The position numbers and the translations under genes were made by a program. A model generated the notes under the pieces. It was not told where the DNA came from, made no database searches, and was given only the letters and a program-made list of their open reading frames with translations. Positions 8,522 through 17,975 of a stretch of 64,000 bases of DNA are shown piece by piece. Positions within the stretch are counted from its first letter, which is position 1, and each line of letters begins with the position of its first letter. This DNA is from Microseira wollei NIES-4236 (GTDB taxonomy: Bacteria > Cyanobacteriota > Cyanobacteriia > Cyanobacteriales > Aerosakkonemataceae), in the NCBI RefSeq assembly GCF_020521235.1, contig NZ_BLAY01000033.1, positions 1-64,000 on the forward strand, given 5' to 3'.

Positions 8522-10449
8522 AAACATTTTCCAACATAGAAGAAGGCGCTCTCAACCCGCAATTTGGTGAAATTCGATTGCTTTCTATAGCAATTCCAAT
8601 TAAGTGCGGCGTTAAGGTGCTGCTGATTGATTTAGGATTTTTGCCACCAGAGCGAGAACGCATTTACCAACAGCTTATTTACCTGGGTTTTTGGGAACTT
8701 TTGAGCGAAAGATTAGCCAATCACACTGTGGAAATAGTTGGACATTCCTTGGAGTTTGAGCAACAATGGATGCTGGCAAAATATGGCTACAAAATGCGAT
8801 GTATTCGCGATACTAAGTTGATGAGTCAGGTATATTGGGCAGGTTTAGATCCTTGGCTGGATAAAGTCAACAATAAACCGCATTCTTTAGCTTCTGTTTG
8901 TTTGCTTCTTGGCATTGAAATAGACAAAACCGAACAAAAATCAGACTGGGGTTGGGGAGACTTGGGTTCTGGACAATTGAGTAACAATCAGCTTAATTAT
9001 GCAGCTTATGACTCTGAAGTTGTCTTGACCGTACACCAACGCCTTGAATACTTACTTAAAGAGATTAAAGTTTGGGACACCTACATGGCAGAATGTGCCG
9101 CCAGTCCTGCTTTTGCACAAATGGCTCATTATGGAATGCCTGTGAATGAAATGGTGTTAATTAATGTAATCCAGCAGTATGAAGCAGCTCATCAGGATTT
9201 GGTGAACAAATTGGGAGCAACGTTTCCGCTTGCAGTTTCCTATCTCTATTCAACCAAGGAACTGCCAAAGCTAATTAATGCCAAATTCAAGCTAAAACTC
9301 AAACAAGTTAATGCTGAAACTTTAAGTAAGTATTGGGAGGTGCCAGAACTCAGGTTAATTTCGGTGATTAAGACGACTAAAACCTATCTGGATTACTTGC
9401 ATAATCTACTAGAAGCGTTGAGAGATGGATATGTGCGAGGGAGTTATAATCAAATCAATCGCGCCGCTTTTGGACGGAGTAGTTGCCAAAATCCAAATCT
9501 TCAGAATCCACCGAATCCGAGCAATTTTCCTCCCGAACTAGAAGCTTATAATTTGCCACCTATCAGGACGGTGTTTGTGGCACATTCTGGTACTAAGTTG
9601 ATTGTTTCTGACCTCTCCAAAGCTCATACCAGGATAGCCTGTGAAGCATCTGGCGATGCAGAGTTAATCAAGCGATTAAACTCAGAAAGCCAAGAAATAT
9701 TCTGTACTATTGCAACCGCTATAGCACAAATCCAACAACTTGGATCAAACTGGACTGAAGATAATATCCGCATCTGGATACTAGACAAATCTCATCCTAA
9801 CCACAAGACTGCTGCTTTGCTACGATCTGTTAGTAAGAATGTCCATTATGGCTGTCTAAATCTTCAGGGTTTCAAAACACTTCAAAAGACAATTAGAACT
9901 GGGAGCAATATTAACCTAACAGATCGAGAAGCCAAAACTAGCCAAGAAGGATGGAAGCAAACCTACAAGGGTGTAGCCAAATTTCAACGCCAAATTATTA
10001 AAGAGGCTAACGATACCCTTCCTCCTGTTTTGGGGATATCAGAAATTTCCCAACGGACAAAGTTTGGACTAGGCTATGTGCGTAGTCTCACAGGGCGTGG
10101 TGTGTTTCTTCCTAAGTATCCTCAACTCGTTGGAGAGCGTAAGTTACTTGGGGTAAAAGGTCCAGACGCGACGGCGGCTTTCTGGACAATGGCGGAAGCT
10201 GACATTATTAAGATGGCTTTGGGCAATATTATCTCCGTCTTTGACCAACACCCTGGTTGGCAAGCGCACATTGGGAATATGGCGCATGATGAAGTGGATG
10301 CGATCGCTAATTCCGATCGTGCCCTAGATGTGGCTGCTGCGATCCAAAGTTCGATGCAAATTGCAATGAGGCAATTCATCCGCAGTATTCCTGTGGATGA
10401 GGGTGAGTCAAAATTAAGTTTAATTTGTCACTCTTGGGCAGAGAAGTAA
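8494..10449 (+). CDS. Divergent family A DNA polymerase with 3'-5' exonuclease-like domain
   Basis: The 651-residue protein has an N-terminal DnaQ/RNase D-like domain (about 1-190) and a PolA-type polymerase domain (about 200-651). Polymerase landmarks are RSSCQNPNLQNPP, motif A SDLSKAHTRIA, motif B RSVSKNVHYG and motif C AHDEVDA, so both metal-binding aspartates are present. Departures from PolA are clear: motif A, usually DYSQIELR, reads DLSKAHTR, which replaces the steric-gate glutamate by histidine. Exonuclease motif I, normally DxE, reads SIE (ISIETF). Motif II has E where D is usual (GHSLEFEQ), while motif III (YAAYDSE) is kept. Proofreading may be weak or lost. No 5' nuclease domain. 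Likely the replicative or repair polymerase of a plasmid or integrative element, with the primase-polymerase upstream. Confidence 0.85.
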   Translation: MGLWQSISIETFSNIEEGALNPQFGEIRLLSIAIPIKCGVKVLLIDLGFLPPERERIYQQLIYLGFWELLSERLANHTVEIVGHSLEFEQQWMLAKYGYKMRCIRDTKLMSQVYWAGLDPWLDKVNNKPHSLASVCLLLGIEIDKTEQKSDWGWGDLGSGQLSNNQLNYAAYDSEVVLTVHQRLEYLLKEIKVWDTYMAECAASPAFAQMAHYGMPVNEMVLINVIQQYEAAHQDLVNKLGATFPLAVSYLYSTKELPKLINAKFKLKLKQVNAETLSKYWEVPELRLISVIKTTKTYLDYLHNLLEALRDGYVRGSYNQINRAAFGRSSCQNPNLQNPPNPSNFPPELEAYNLPPIRTVFVAHSGTKLIVSDLSKAHTRIACEASGDAELIKRLNSESQEIFCTIATAIAQIQQLGSNWTEDNIRIWILDKSHPNHKTAALLRSVSKNVHYGCLNLQGFKTLQKTIRTGSNINLTDREAKTSQEGWKQTYKGVAKFQRQIIKEANDTLPPVLGISEISQRTKFGLGYVRSLTGRGVFLPKYPQLVGERKLLGVKGPDATAAFWTMAEADIIKMALGNIISVFDQHPGWQAHIGNMAHDEVDAIANSDRALDVAAAIQSSMQIAMRQFIRSIPVDEGESKLSLICHSWAEK

Positions 10450-10487
10450 GGAAAAAAATACCTGGCATTCGTCAGGTATTTTTTCCC
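10450..10487 (+). terminator. Rho-independent terminator after polymerase gene
   Basis: Directly after the polymerase stop, gaaaaaaatacctg (10451-10464) pairs with caggtattttttcc (10472-10485) around a short loop. A stem ending in a run of six T is typical of an intrinsic terminator and could act in both directions. Confidence 0.85.
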
Positions 10488-10780
10488 AAAAATAGCAGAT
10501 GAGTATTATCAATGACAGAAAAATCCATTCAACAAAGATGAGTTAATACGTTCGTTTCAGTCTACAGGTAGCGTCAAGGTCAGAAGTTGCAACGGAAATC
10601 AATTGCACGTTATTATTTGGCGCAGATAAATTCTGGTTATCGATCTGAGTAATTTGACAGTTTTCTAATCAAAGAAACCCGCCAAAATTCAAGCTTTATG
10701 CTAACCCGCACCCGGCGGTTTTTTATTGCTTGCACATCGCACAAACATTTCAACTCACCACACGCGCATTTAATCTAATT
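10488..10780. other. Non-coding spacer with a second weak hairpin
   Basis: I see no gene between the polymerase terminator and the next ORF. At 10675-10724 an aacccgcc arm and a ggcggttttttatt arm could pair across about 30 bases. This may be a weak terminator or leader structure for the downstream gene. The rest is AT-rich and probably holds the promoter of the 10781 gene. Confidence 0.4.
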
Positions 10781-11110
10781 ATGACCAATCCTCGTCCTCT
10801 TGGCGAACGAGAACTCGCCTTAATTGACCTTTATGTCAATTGCTTTCCCGAACTTTCTCCCCAAGATTTTTATGCCAAATGGGCTGTCAGTTACGAACAA
10901 ATTGGCTACATCTGTTGGCGCGACCCTACAACTGTCCGACGTTGGTTTGCTAAAGGTCGCAGCTATCGCGCTCCTAATACCTGCGACTTGCATCATTTAG
11001 CTTTAATGGACTTCCTGTTAGATCGCTACGAGGAAATTCCAACTTTCCTTCTCGACTTACTTTGTCCTGCAAGCCGAGAGAACAGCGATCTAGAAAATCA
11101 AACCATATAA
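10781..11110 (+). CDS. Helix-turn-helix protein of a cyanobacterial family
   Basis: From ATG 10781 the product is about 109 residues (MTNPRPLGERELALIDLYVN...). The segment YAKWAVSYEQIGYICWRDPTTVRRWFAKG reads as a helix-turn-helix with a basic recognition helix. This family recurs in filamentous cyanobacteria, often near mobile genes. An upstream TTG start (10730) would add 17 unremarkable residues. Likely a small DNA-binding regulator; target unknown. Confidence 0.6.
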   Translation: MTNPRPLGERELALIDLYVNCFPELSPQDFYAKWAVSYEQIGYICWRDPTTVRRWFAKGRSYRAPNTCDLHHLALMDFLLDRYEEIPTFLLDLLCPASRENSDLENQTI

Positions 11111-11204
11111 CCCCTATTTGCGTCAAGGGTCAACGTCTCTGTCTTTTAGAAGCTGTTGTTCAGTAGGGTGTCAAGTTACGAAATAATCAATCACCTGTTT
11201 CCTT

Positions 11205-11420
11205 ATGAATTCCCAGAGTACCTATTCACCTGTTAGCCATCTCAATTGTCGCAATTGGACTATTGTACTGGCTTTACCTAATGCTCAAAACCGCATTATT
11301 GCTCGATTTCGTAATCGACAAGATGCTGAGGATTCTGCCAGATTTTTGCGTCGTTCCGTGCCAGAGGCCAAGTTTGAAGTTGTTTTCGATGCTCCCGCTT
11401 TTGAAACCTCTCAACCATAA
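11205..11420 (+). CDS. Small hypothetical protein
   Basis: 71 residues starting at ATG 11205. The core NRIIARFRNRQDAEDSARFLRR has a ferredoxin-like beta-alpha pattern and is basic. No family is recognised. It lies six bases before the next ORF, so the two are probably one transcription unit. Confidence 0.5.
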   Translation: MNSQSTYSPVSHLNCRNWTIVLALPNAQNRIIARFRNRQDAEDSARFLRRSVPEAKFEVVFDAPAFETSQP

Positions 11421-11426
11421 AAAAAA

Positions 11427-11843
11427 ATGAGATTATCTGATTGGTTTGTACCACCTATTTGGGTTACCTGCCCAGACGAAGGACTGAGAATTAGAATTGC
11501 TATCGAACCTGAACTGTCAGGAACTGTTACCGATGGTGAGCAACTCCCAACTCTTACTCGCTTCCAAAAATTCGGCACTAGCCTTGCGAATGGTGACTAC
11601 ATAGAAGGAGTTGCCGCCGTCACAACTGAAGCAGGTTTAATCATCGGGATTCACCGCAAACTGTACGTTACCTGGATCGCCCCTGCACTTGACCAGGCGC
11701 TGAACTTTAGTCGGTATTTTATCACGATCTTGGCACTGCCAGTGACAATGGCTTCTCCTCCCAGCCACTATCCGGCTGCTGTCAATTTATTACAAACACA
11801 ACGCTTTAGCAATCCATCCGACCTGCAACTGGGAACTCAATAG
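11427..11843 (+). CDS. Hypothetical protein
   Basis: 138 residues, opening MRLSDWFVPPIWVTC. A hydrophobic stretch (FSRYFITILALPVTM) lies near residues 92-110 and may be buried rather than membrane-spanning. No family recognised. It follows the 11205 gene by six bases and is followed by a palindrome-rich spacer. Confidence 0.5.
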   Translation: MRLSDWFVPPIWVTCPDEGLRIRIAIEPELSGTVTDGEQLPTLTRFQKFGTSLANGDYIEGVAAVTTEAGLIIGIHRKLYVTWIAPALDQALNFSRYFITILALPVTMASPPSHYPAAVNLLQTQRFSNPSDLQLGTQ

Positions 11844-12075
11844 TCAACCATTTATCTACTATTGAGCTGAGAACCAGTTCATACAGTCTGGTAATAAAAT
11901 AGTCGAGAGTCGATCTAATATTGACTATCGACTATTTACTCCTTTAAAGCTTGGTAGAAGCATCTCTTACGACCTAACTACTCGCATCCTATTGAACAAT
12001 TGATAACCAAATATTTTTTGACTATTTAGTCAGGTTCGTTTAGACTGAAATAGTAAAATAACTATCAACTATTGA
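11836..12075. repeat. Cluster of TAGTC/GACTA palindromes in an AT-rich spacer
   Basis: Several inverted repeats of one short theme sit between 11836 and 12075. They are ctcaatag/ctattgag (11836-11843 and 11859-11866); a near-perfect 16-bp pair at 11899-11914 and 11920-11935 with loop ctaat; a compact gacta-tt-tagtc (12020-12031); and further aatagt/aactat copies to about 12075. The first overlaps the previous gene's stop. They could be terminators, operator sites controlling the downstream restriction-modification genes, or iteron-like sites. The sequence does not decide. Confidence 0.6.
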
Positions 12076-12124
12076 AATCTCAAAATTATGGCTAAGCCAA
12101 TTTTCGCGATGCAGGACATGCCCA

Positions 12125-12943
12125 ATGCTTTACATTGATATCTTCTTAACCTGCCACAATGCCATTCTCAACGGCATCTTAATAACTCGTCAGAGTAGAA
12201 GAGACAAAGAATACCACTTTCAAGACTGGTTTAGTGCCAGACTCGCCAGCTTGCAAGCCACCATTTCCTTTAACTTCGAGCAACCAGGCAGAAACACCTA
12301 TCCTGACTTCAGAATTATCCAAAATCCTGAAGGTTATGAAATTAAAGGCTTGGAATATCCAGGTCGATATAAAGATTACGACAGCAACAGCCAAGTTCCC
12401 AGAGGCTTTCACAATGGCATCACAGTATTTTACGTCTTTGGAAGATATCCAAAGAATGCCGATTCCCAGTATCCAATACACGATTTAGTAATCTGCCACG
12501 GTGATTTTCTAAATGCCGACCGCAGTTATATTCATAAAAACAAAAGTTTTAGAGGGTTTGGCAGTTACGGCGACATTTTAATTAGAGACAGGAAAATGTA
12601 TGTTGCACCGACGCCATTTGGCTTATTGAATGGCGTGGAAGCCCAGGTAACGCTGATACTGCCAGCCGATTATCAACTGGATAATCGGTTAGTTCCTGTT
12701 GGTCAATTTAGCAGAATTGAAGTTGAGCAAGCGGTAGTTGGTTATTCCTTTGATATGCAAACCAACACCATCGTGCCTCAATTTGTGACAAATCCTTCAG
12801 CTAATACCGTGCATAATTTCATCGCTTACCGCCCTGCAATTCTACAGAGTATCAATGCTTTAGGCCCAACCGTTAATCTCAAATCTAATCTTGAGCAAGA
12901 ACAAGTAATGCAACAAGCTGAAGAAGACGATTCACAGGAATAA
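12125..12943 (+). CDS. Probable PD-(D/E)XK restriction endonuclease partnered with the downstream methyltransferase
   Basis: The 272-residue protein has a candidate nuclease core: YHFQDWFSARL near residue 30, then NTYPDFRIIQ and, after ten residues, GYEIKGLEYPG. This fits P-D-x(n)-E-x-K with the lysine placed as in PD-(D/E)XK enzymes. It lies 16 bp upstream of a DNA methyltransferase in the same direction, the usual layout of a restriction-modification pair. An upstream ATG at 12088 leads into a 16-codon dead-end frame. The C-terminal 25 residues are acidic and glutamine-rich. Site specificity is unknown, and I do not assign a named subtype. Confidence 0.6.
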   Translation: MLYIDIFLTCHNAILNGILITRQSRRDKEYHFQDWFSARLASLQATISFNFEQPGRNTYPDFRIIQNPEGYEIKGLEYPGRYKDYDSNSQVPRGFHNGITVFYVFGRYPKNADSQYPIHDLVICHGDFLNADRSYIHKNKSFRGFGSYGDILIRDRKMYVAPTPFGLLNGVEAQVTLILPADYQLDNRLVPVGQFSRIEVEQAVVGYSFDMQTNTIVPQFVTNPSANTVHNFIAYRPAILQSINALGPTVNLKSNLEQEQVMQQAEEDDSQE

Positions 12944-12959
12944 GTAGCTGAAAAAATCA

Positions 12960-15161
12960 ATGAAATCTTTACAGAATAAATTAACAACTCTAACTGATAT
13001 TGTTTCCGATTCCGCTCTCTCCATAACCGGAAATAAATCAGATGAAAGAAAAGCTATAGAAGATGATAGCTTTCCCTTTGAACAACTGAGCGTAATCGCC
13101 GAATTAGAAAGCTGGCGCAAGGAAATCAACCGACCCATCTATTATATCCATAAATGGTGGGCTAGACGACTTGGTTCGGTATTTCGCGCTATTATCCTTT
13201 CTACTTTTGCTCCTCAAGGTGCCGATATCCTCAGTTTATTTTATCAACCCTGTAACTTAAAGGGAGCCAAAGTTTTTGACCCATTTATGGGAAGTGGCAC
13301 GACTATTGGGGAAGCGAGCAAACTTGGCGCAACAGCAATTGGGCGCGATATTAACCCTGTAGCCTATTTCCTGGTAAAAAATGCCTTAATTAAAAAAGAC
13401 AGGCAGCAGATTGTAGAAACCTTTGAAAACATCAAAAAAGCTGTATCTACTCGTATTCAATCCTATTACACAACCATTTTAGACAATGGAGAACCTGCTA
13501 CGGTTCTTTACTATTTCTGGGTGAAATACTTGCCTTGTCCTGCGTGCAACCGTGAGGTTGATTTATTTTCATCGTATATCTTCTCAAAGCACGCCTACCC
13601 CAATAAATTCCCCCAAGCTCAAGTTGTCTGTCCAGAATGCGGAAATATCAACGCAGTTCATTATGCTTCTCGTAGCGTCACTTGTACTAGCTGTCAGTTC
13701 GTTTTTAACCCACAAGTGGCTGCTGTTAAAGGTCAGAAAGCAACTTGTAATCATTGCAACCATACCTTTTCAATTGTTAAGGCAGTACAGAAGGTTGGCA
13801 AGCCACCAGCGCACCGAATGTACGCTAAGTTAGTGCTGCATCTAGATGGTTCAAAGCAGTATTTACCGATTAACCAGTATGACCAAAACTTGTATGAAAA
13901 GGCTTTAAGGGAATTAAGTCTCCGCTCAAATGCTTACCCAGTTGTTGCGATAGAACCGGGTTACAATACCGACCAGGTACTGAATTATTGTTATCGCTAT
14001 TGGCATGAAATGTTTAACTCACGCCAGTTATTGTGTTTGAGTATATTAGCAGAAGAAATCAATAAAATTGATGACGAAATCATTCGAGACTTATTTATCT
14101 GCCTTTTTTCTGGAACTCTCGAATTTAATAATACGTTCGCTTCGTTTAAAGGCGAGGGGACAGGAGCCGTGCGTCATATGTTTTCTCATCATATTCTAAA
14201 ACCAGAACGCACGCCATTAGAGGCGAATCTCTGGGGAACCCCTAAAAGTTCTGGTTCGTTTTCAACGCTGTTTGAAAGCCGAATTTTGAAGGCGATAGAT
14301 TACTGCTCTCAACCGTTTGAAATTAAGCCAGTCCAGAAAAAAGGAAAAGTTGAAACCCAAAAAGTTTATGGTTTATCGCCTGCTATTAGTTGCCAAATAG
14401 CAGAGCGTTATGATTCACTAAGTGAATTGAAACCAATTTATCTTGATTGTGGAGATTCAGCGGTAACAGATATAGCGACAGAAAGTATTGATGCGGTTAT
14501 AACTGACCCACCGTTTTTCGATAACGTTCGCTATTCGGAACTAGCAGATTTCTTTTACGTTTGGCAGCGTTATCTAGCTTCAGATAAGGTTGCCTGTAAT
14601 GAAACTACGCGCCATCCTAACGAAGTTCAATCGGAGGAAGTCTCAATTTTTACTGAACGTTTGCAACGGGTGTTTTCTGAGTGTCACCGGGTTTTAAAGT
14701 CGGAGGGGTTGATGGTGTTTACATATCACCATTCAAAAGCAGATGGATGGCAGGCGATTTTAACTGCTTTAGTCCAGGCGGGTTTTGCAATTGTTGCCAC
14801 TCATCCTATTAAGTCGGAAATGTCTGTGGCGACTCCAAAAAGCCAAGCTAAAGAACCAATTGATATTGATGCGATCGCTGTTTGCCGGAAAAGAGAGAAA
14901 GTCGAGCTAAAAGACCATCTTACAACTGCTTTGTCGTCAGCTGGAAGGAATACCGTTAATCAAGTTCAACGGTTTAATCTTTATCAGAGACGTTTAAGTA
15001 GGAATGATGTGCTGGTTGTTTATATGGCACAACTTCTAAAACCGCTGTCAGTACATCCGCAGATGGAAATAGCTATAGACTGGCTTGAGGCGAGACGCAG
15101 CGAAATTGAGCAGTATGTTGAGGATATATATAATCAACAAAGTTTTACTCATTCGCTCTAA
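12960..15161 (+). CDS. DUF1156-type DNA adenine/cytosine-N4 methyltransferase
   Basis: A 733-residue amino-methyltransferase. The N terminus has [14 protein letters not shown], the signature of DUF1156 methylases. SAM-binding motif I appears as [10 protein letters not shown] (about residue 105). The catalytic DPP(Y/F) motif, [18 protein letters not shown], comes much later (about residue 515). That motif I to IV order indicates a beta- or N4-like class. Between them lie two CxxC pairs (CPACN/CPECG and CTSCQ/CNHCN), probably zinc ribbons. It would protect DNA from the partner endonuclease at 12125-12943. Its last codons overlap the convergent trpB2 stop by four bases (15158-15161). Confidence 0.85.
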   Translation: MKSLQNKLTTLTDIVSDSALSITGNKSDERKAIEDDSFPFEQLSVIAELESWRKEINRPIYYIHKWWARRLGSVFRAIILSTFAPQGADILSLFYQPCNLKGAKVFDPFMGSGTTIGEASKLGATAIGRDINPVAYFLVKNALIKKDRQQIVETFENIKKAVSTRIQSYYTTILDNGEPATVLYYFWVKYLPCPACNREVDLFSSYIFSKHAYPNKFPQAQVVCPECGNINAVHYASRSVTCTSCQFVFNPQVAAVKGQKATCNHCNHTFSIVKAVQKVGKPPAHRMYAKLVLHLDGSKQYLPINQYDQNLYEKALRELSLRSNAYPVVAIEPGYNTDQVLNYCYRYWHEMFNSRQLLCLSILAEEINKIDDEIIRDLFICLFSGTLEFNNTFASFKGEGTGAVRHMFSHHILKPERTPLEANLWGTPKSSGSFSTLFESRILKAIDYCSQPFEIKPVQKKGKVETQKVYGLSPAISCQIAERYDSLSELKPIYLDCGDSAVTDIATESIDAVITDPPFFDNVRYSELADFFYVWQRYLASDKVACNETTRHPNEVQSEEVSIFTERLQRVFSECHRVLKSEGLMVFTYHHSKADGWQAILTALVQAGFAIVATHPIKSEMSVATPKSQAKEPIDIDAIAVCRKREKVELKDHLTTALSSAGRNTVNQVQRFNLYQRRLSRNDVLVVYMAQLLKPLSVHPQMEIAIDWLEARRSEIEQYVEDIYNQQSFTHSL

Positions 15162-16513
15162 CCGACGACGGGTAACCCTGCCAAAGCCATCGCCACTTCC
15201 TCTGCACTGTACTCAGTATCTACCAGTTTTCCTGCCTGATAGTCTATGTACGCCTGCATATCAAAGTGTCCATGACCGCAAAGATTAAACAAAATTACCT
15301 TGCTCTCTCCAGACTCTTTGCATTTTAATGCCTCATCAATCGCAGCCTTAACCGCATGGTTGGCTTCTGGAGCGGGAATAATCCCTTCGACGCGAGCAAA
15401 AGTCAATCCGGCAGCGAAACAACCCAACTGATATTCCGAACGAGGTTGTGCCAGTCCCAAGTTAACCACATGACTAACGAGGGGAGCCATCCCGTGATAT
15501 CGCAAGCCACCTGCATGAATGCCTTCCGGTACAAACGTACTGCCCAAGGTGTGCATCTTTACCAGCGGCGTCAGGTGAGCCGTATCGCCGAAATCATAGG
15601 CATACTTACCACGAGTCAGGGAAGGACAGGCAGCGGGTTCCACGGCAATAATCTCAACATCTCGCTCACCCCGTAGCTTTGCACCCAGAAACGGAAAGGC
15701 AATTCCGGCAAAGTTGCTACCCCCACCCGTACAGCCAACGACAATATCTGGATAATCTCCTGCCATTTCCATCTGTGCTAAGGCTTCCTGTCCAATTACC
15801 GTCTGGTGCAGCAAAACGTGGTTGAGAACGCTGCCCAAAGCATACTTGCTCCCCTCATCAGAGGCGGCAACTTCTACCGCTTCACTGATAGCAATGCCCA
15901 GGCTTCCTGTACTGTGGGGATTTGCGGCTAGAATTGAGCGTCCCGCTTGGGTTTCTTCGCTGGGACTGGCAACGACTCTAGCGCCATAAGCTTCCATCAA
16001 AGCTCGACGGTAAGGCTTTTGGTTATAGCTGACCTTTACCATATACACCAGCACTTCCAGCCCAAACAGCGCCCCGGCAAACGCAAGTGAGGAACCCCAC
16101 TGTCCGGCTCCAGTTTCCGTGGTCAGTCGCTTTACACCTGCTTGTTTGTTATAGTACGCCTGGGCAACGGCTGTATTCGGTTTGTGGCTTCCGGCAGGGC
16201 TGACGCCTTCGTATTTATAGTAAATCTTGGCAGGGGTATCGAGGGCTTTCTCCAGTCGGCGTGCGCGATAAAGCGGTGTCGGTCGCCATTGACGGTAGAT
16301 GGACTGCACCTCATCGGGAATCTCAATCCAACGCTCTTGGCTCACTTCCTGTTCAATTAGGCTCGTGGGAAAAAGGGGAGCCAAATCATCGGGAGTAATC
16401 GGTTGCCCGGTACCCGGATGGAGAACGGGAGGTAGAGGCGCGGACAAATCTGCCTGAATATTATACCAGGCAGTGGGCATTTTGTCTTCTGACAGCAGGT
16501 ACTTGATGTCCAT
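15158..16513 (-). CDS. trpB2: Tryptophan synthase beta chain-like protein, TrpB2 type
   Basis: A PLP enzyme of the TrpB2 branch, which condenses indole and serine to tryptophan, often without a dedicated TrpA partner. The PLP lysine lies in [13 protein letters not shown] (about residue 113). The phosphate-binding loop is [12 protein letters not shown]. The TrpB2-specific long N terminus (about 75 residues before [12 protein letters not shown]) is present. At 451 residues it is full length. An internal ATG 11 codons later (MPTAWYNIQ) is an alternative start. It is convergent with, and overlaps by four bases, the methyltransferase gene. Confidence 0.92.
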   Translation of the reverse strand: MDIKYLLSEDKMPTAWYNIQADLSAPLPPVLHPGTGQPITPDDLAPLFPTSLIEQEVSQERWIEIPDEVQSIYRQWRPTPLYRARRLEKALDTPAKIYYKYEGVSPAGSHKPNTAVAQAYYNKQAGVKRLTTETGAGQWGSSLAFAGALFGLEVLVYMVKVSYNQKPYRRALMEAYGARVVASPSEETQAGRSILAANPHSTGSLGIAISEAVEVAASDEGSKYALGSVLNHVLLHQTVIGQEALAQMEMAGDYPDIVVGCTGGGSNFAGIAFPFLGAKLRGERDVEIIAVEPAACPSLTRGKYAYDFGDTAHLTPLVKMHTLGSTFVPEGIHAGGLRYHGMAPLVSHVVNLGLAQPRSEYQLGCFAAGLTFARVEGIIPAPEANHAVKAAIDEALKCKESGESKVILFNLCGHGHFDMQAYIDYQAGKLVDTEYSAEEVAMALAGLPVVG

Positions 16514-16758
16514 TCCAGTTTCTAGAGAAAGTAGCGGCAGTTTGGGTTGAGGATTCTATTGTCGCCGATCGCTGCTCTTGTAGATAGAATTGAGTGCAGC
16601 ATTGCTGTGAGTGTTACCCAATCCCTACCAGGGTAAAACCTCTCCATTGCTATGCCAAAAAGTACCTGTATGTTAACTAGAAAATTATCACACAAAGCCT
16701 CATCTATTCATGTTTCCATCTGTGGCAATTGCCGATTAATTCTGTCTGGAGTATTGAT

Positions 16759-17583
16759 TCAAACCCATAGCACCGGAGAAATTTGATAGTAATGTTGAAG
16801 TAACCTATAAAGTTCTGGATGCCGTCTGAGCAATTGCTGCGGTTTTTCAAAGAAAGTTTCAGTTACAACCGCAAAAAATTCTGCTGGATTCGTCGCTCCA
16901 TAACTATCGATTACAGTCTTTTTTCCTTGTTGAACATCGTGACCAAGGCGGAGATATTCTTGGGTCATTACATCAGCCCAGATCCCATAGTCTGAATTTT
17001 GCTGCAAAACGGGAACTCCGTCCGCCTTCCCATCTTCTTGATCCAATTGATGAGAAAATTCATGCAGCACCACATTATGTCCATCTCTCCAGTTAAAAGT
17101 GTCCTGTTTAACCTGTTCCCAAGCAAGTATCACCTGGTCATTCATCCAGGATTCCCCCAGTCTTGCCACCAATCTTTCTTCAATTACACGATCTTGAGTA
17201 TAAGTTGTTTCATGAACTAAATAAGCACTAGGATAAACCAAAATCGAACGAAGTTTCTGAAAGTAGCTTGCTCGCTCGTTAAGCAGGAGCAGACAAGCAA
17301 CAGCAGCAATGGTAACTTTCATTTCCTCCGTCACCTGCAATCCTCTACAGCCAATAAATTGTTTTTCTGCTAAAAATACTTGAATCGCTCCCTGAAGTCG
17401 TTTCCGTTCTTTGGGAGAAAGACGGGTGTAAATCGGCAGATTAATCTCAATGATGGCGTTCCATAGAGGTGGGAAAGGACGAGCTTTCAATCGGTTTCTT
17501 CGCCGTTGTACTAGGATAGGAATGACGAAAATACCCGTAATAATTAATCCAATAATCAGGCAGACAATAATTGCGGCAATCAT
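16759..17583 (-). CDS. MtfA-like zinc-dependent peptidase (M90)
   Basis: The 274-residue protein begins with one hydrophobic segment (IAAIIVCLIIGLIITGIFVIP), likely a membrane anchor, followed by a basic QRRRNRLK stop-transfer. The zinc-peptidase motif HEFSHQLD (HExxH) lies near residue 175. A downstream NPAEFFAVVTETFFEKP segment supplies the third ligand region typical of MtfA. In E. coli MtfA is linked to Mlc and glucose transport; cyanobacterial roles are not known. The gene looks intact and monocistronic. Confidence 0.85.
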   Translation of the reverse strand: MIAAIIVCLIIGLIITGIFVIPILVQRRRNRLKARPFPPLWNAIIEINLPIYTRLSPKERKRLQGAIQVFLAEKQFIGCRGLQVTEEMKVTIAAVACLLLLNERASYFQKLRSILVYPSAYLVHETTYTQDRVIEERLVARLGESWMNDQVILAWEQVKQDTFNWRDGHNVVLHEFSHQLDQEDGKADGVPVLQQNSDYGIWADVMTQEYLRLGHDVQQGKKTVIDSYGATNPAEFFAVVTETFFEKPQQLLRRHPELYRLLQHYYQISPVLWV

Positions 17584-17722
17584 TGATTTTTAAACCAAAA
17601 AGTTTTTCAAGTACACCAACTATGTTATAATTAGGACTTACGCAACAGGCATATTTTTTCTGTAGGGTGCGTGACGCTGCGAGAATATTTCAAGGTAGCC
17701 ATGAGACTTCTAGCGTCATATA

Positions 17723-17861
17723 ATGTCCGTTGAATTGCCTATAATAAAAAAACCTCACCCCTTCGTTGCGTAGGGACACGGCATCAAAGATATCTCGGAC
17801 AAACAGATAACTTTGATCGTGCCGTGTCCTGGCTTTTGATTACGGGTAATCGACCGGACAT
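17723..17861. mobile_element. MITE copy 1 (~139 bp, nested inverted repeats)
   Basis: The element begins atgtccgttgaattgcc and ends ggtaatcgaccggacat, an imperfect terminal inverted repeat. Inside, gggacacggcatcaaag and ctttgatcgtgccgtgtcc form a second inverted repeat, so the whole element can fold into a long hairpin. A second copy of similar length lies at 20176-20313. There is no coding capacity. Flanks carry short tat/ata sequences, which would suit a TA-targeting transposase such as IS630/Tc1, but no such transposase is in the window. The surrounding 17584-17975 spacer has no gene. Confidence 0.8.
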
Positions 17862-17975
17862 GATATCACGCAACGCACCAATTGTGACACGCAGCTTTAG
17901 TCCCGATCATGTTAAATTGACCCTCTATAAGAGTATTATAGTTGTATAAAAAAGGTTTGTGTAGCGAATGTACTA

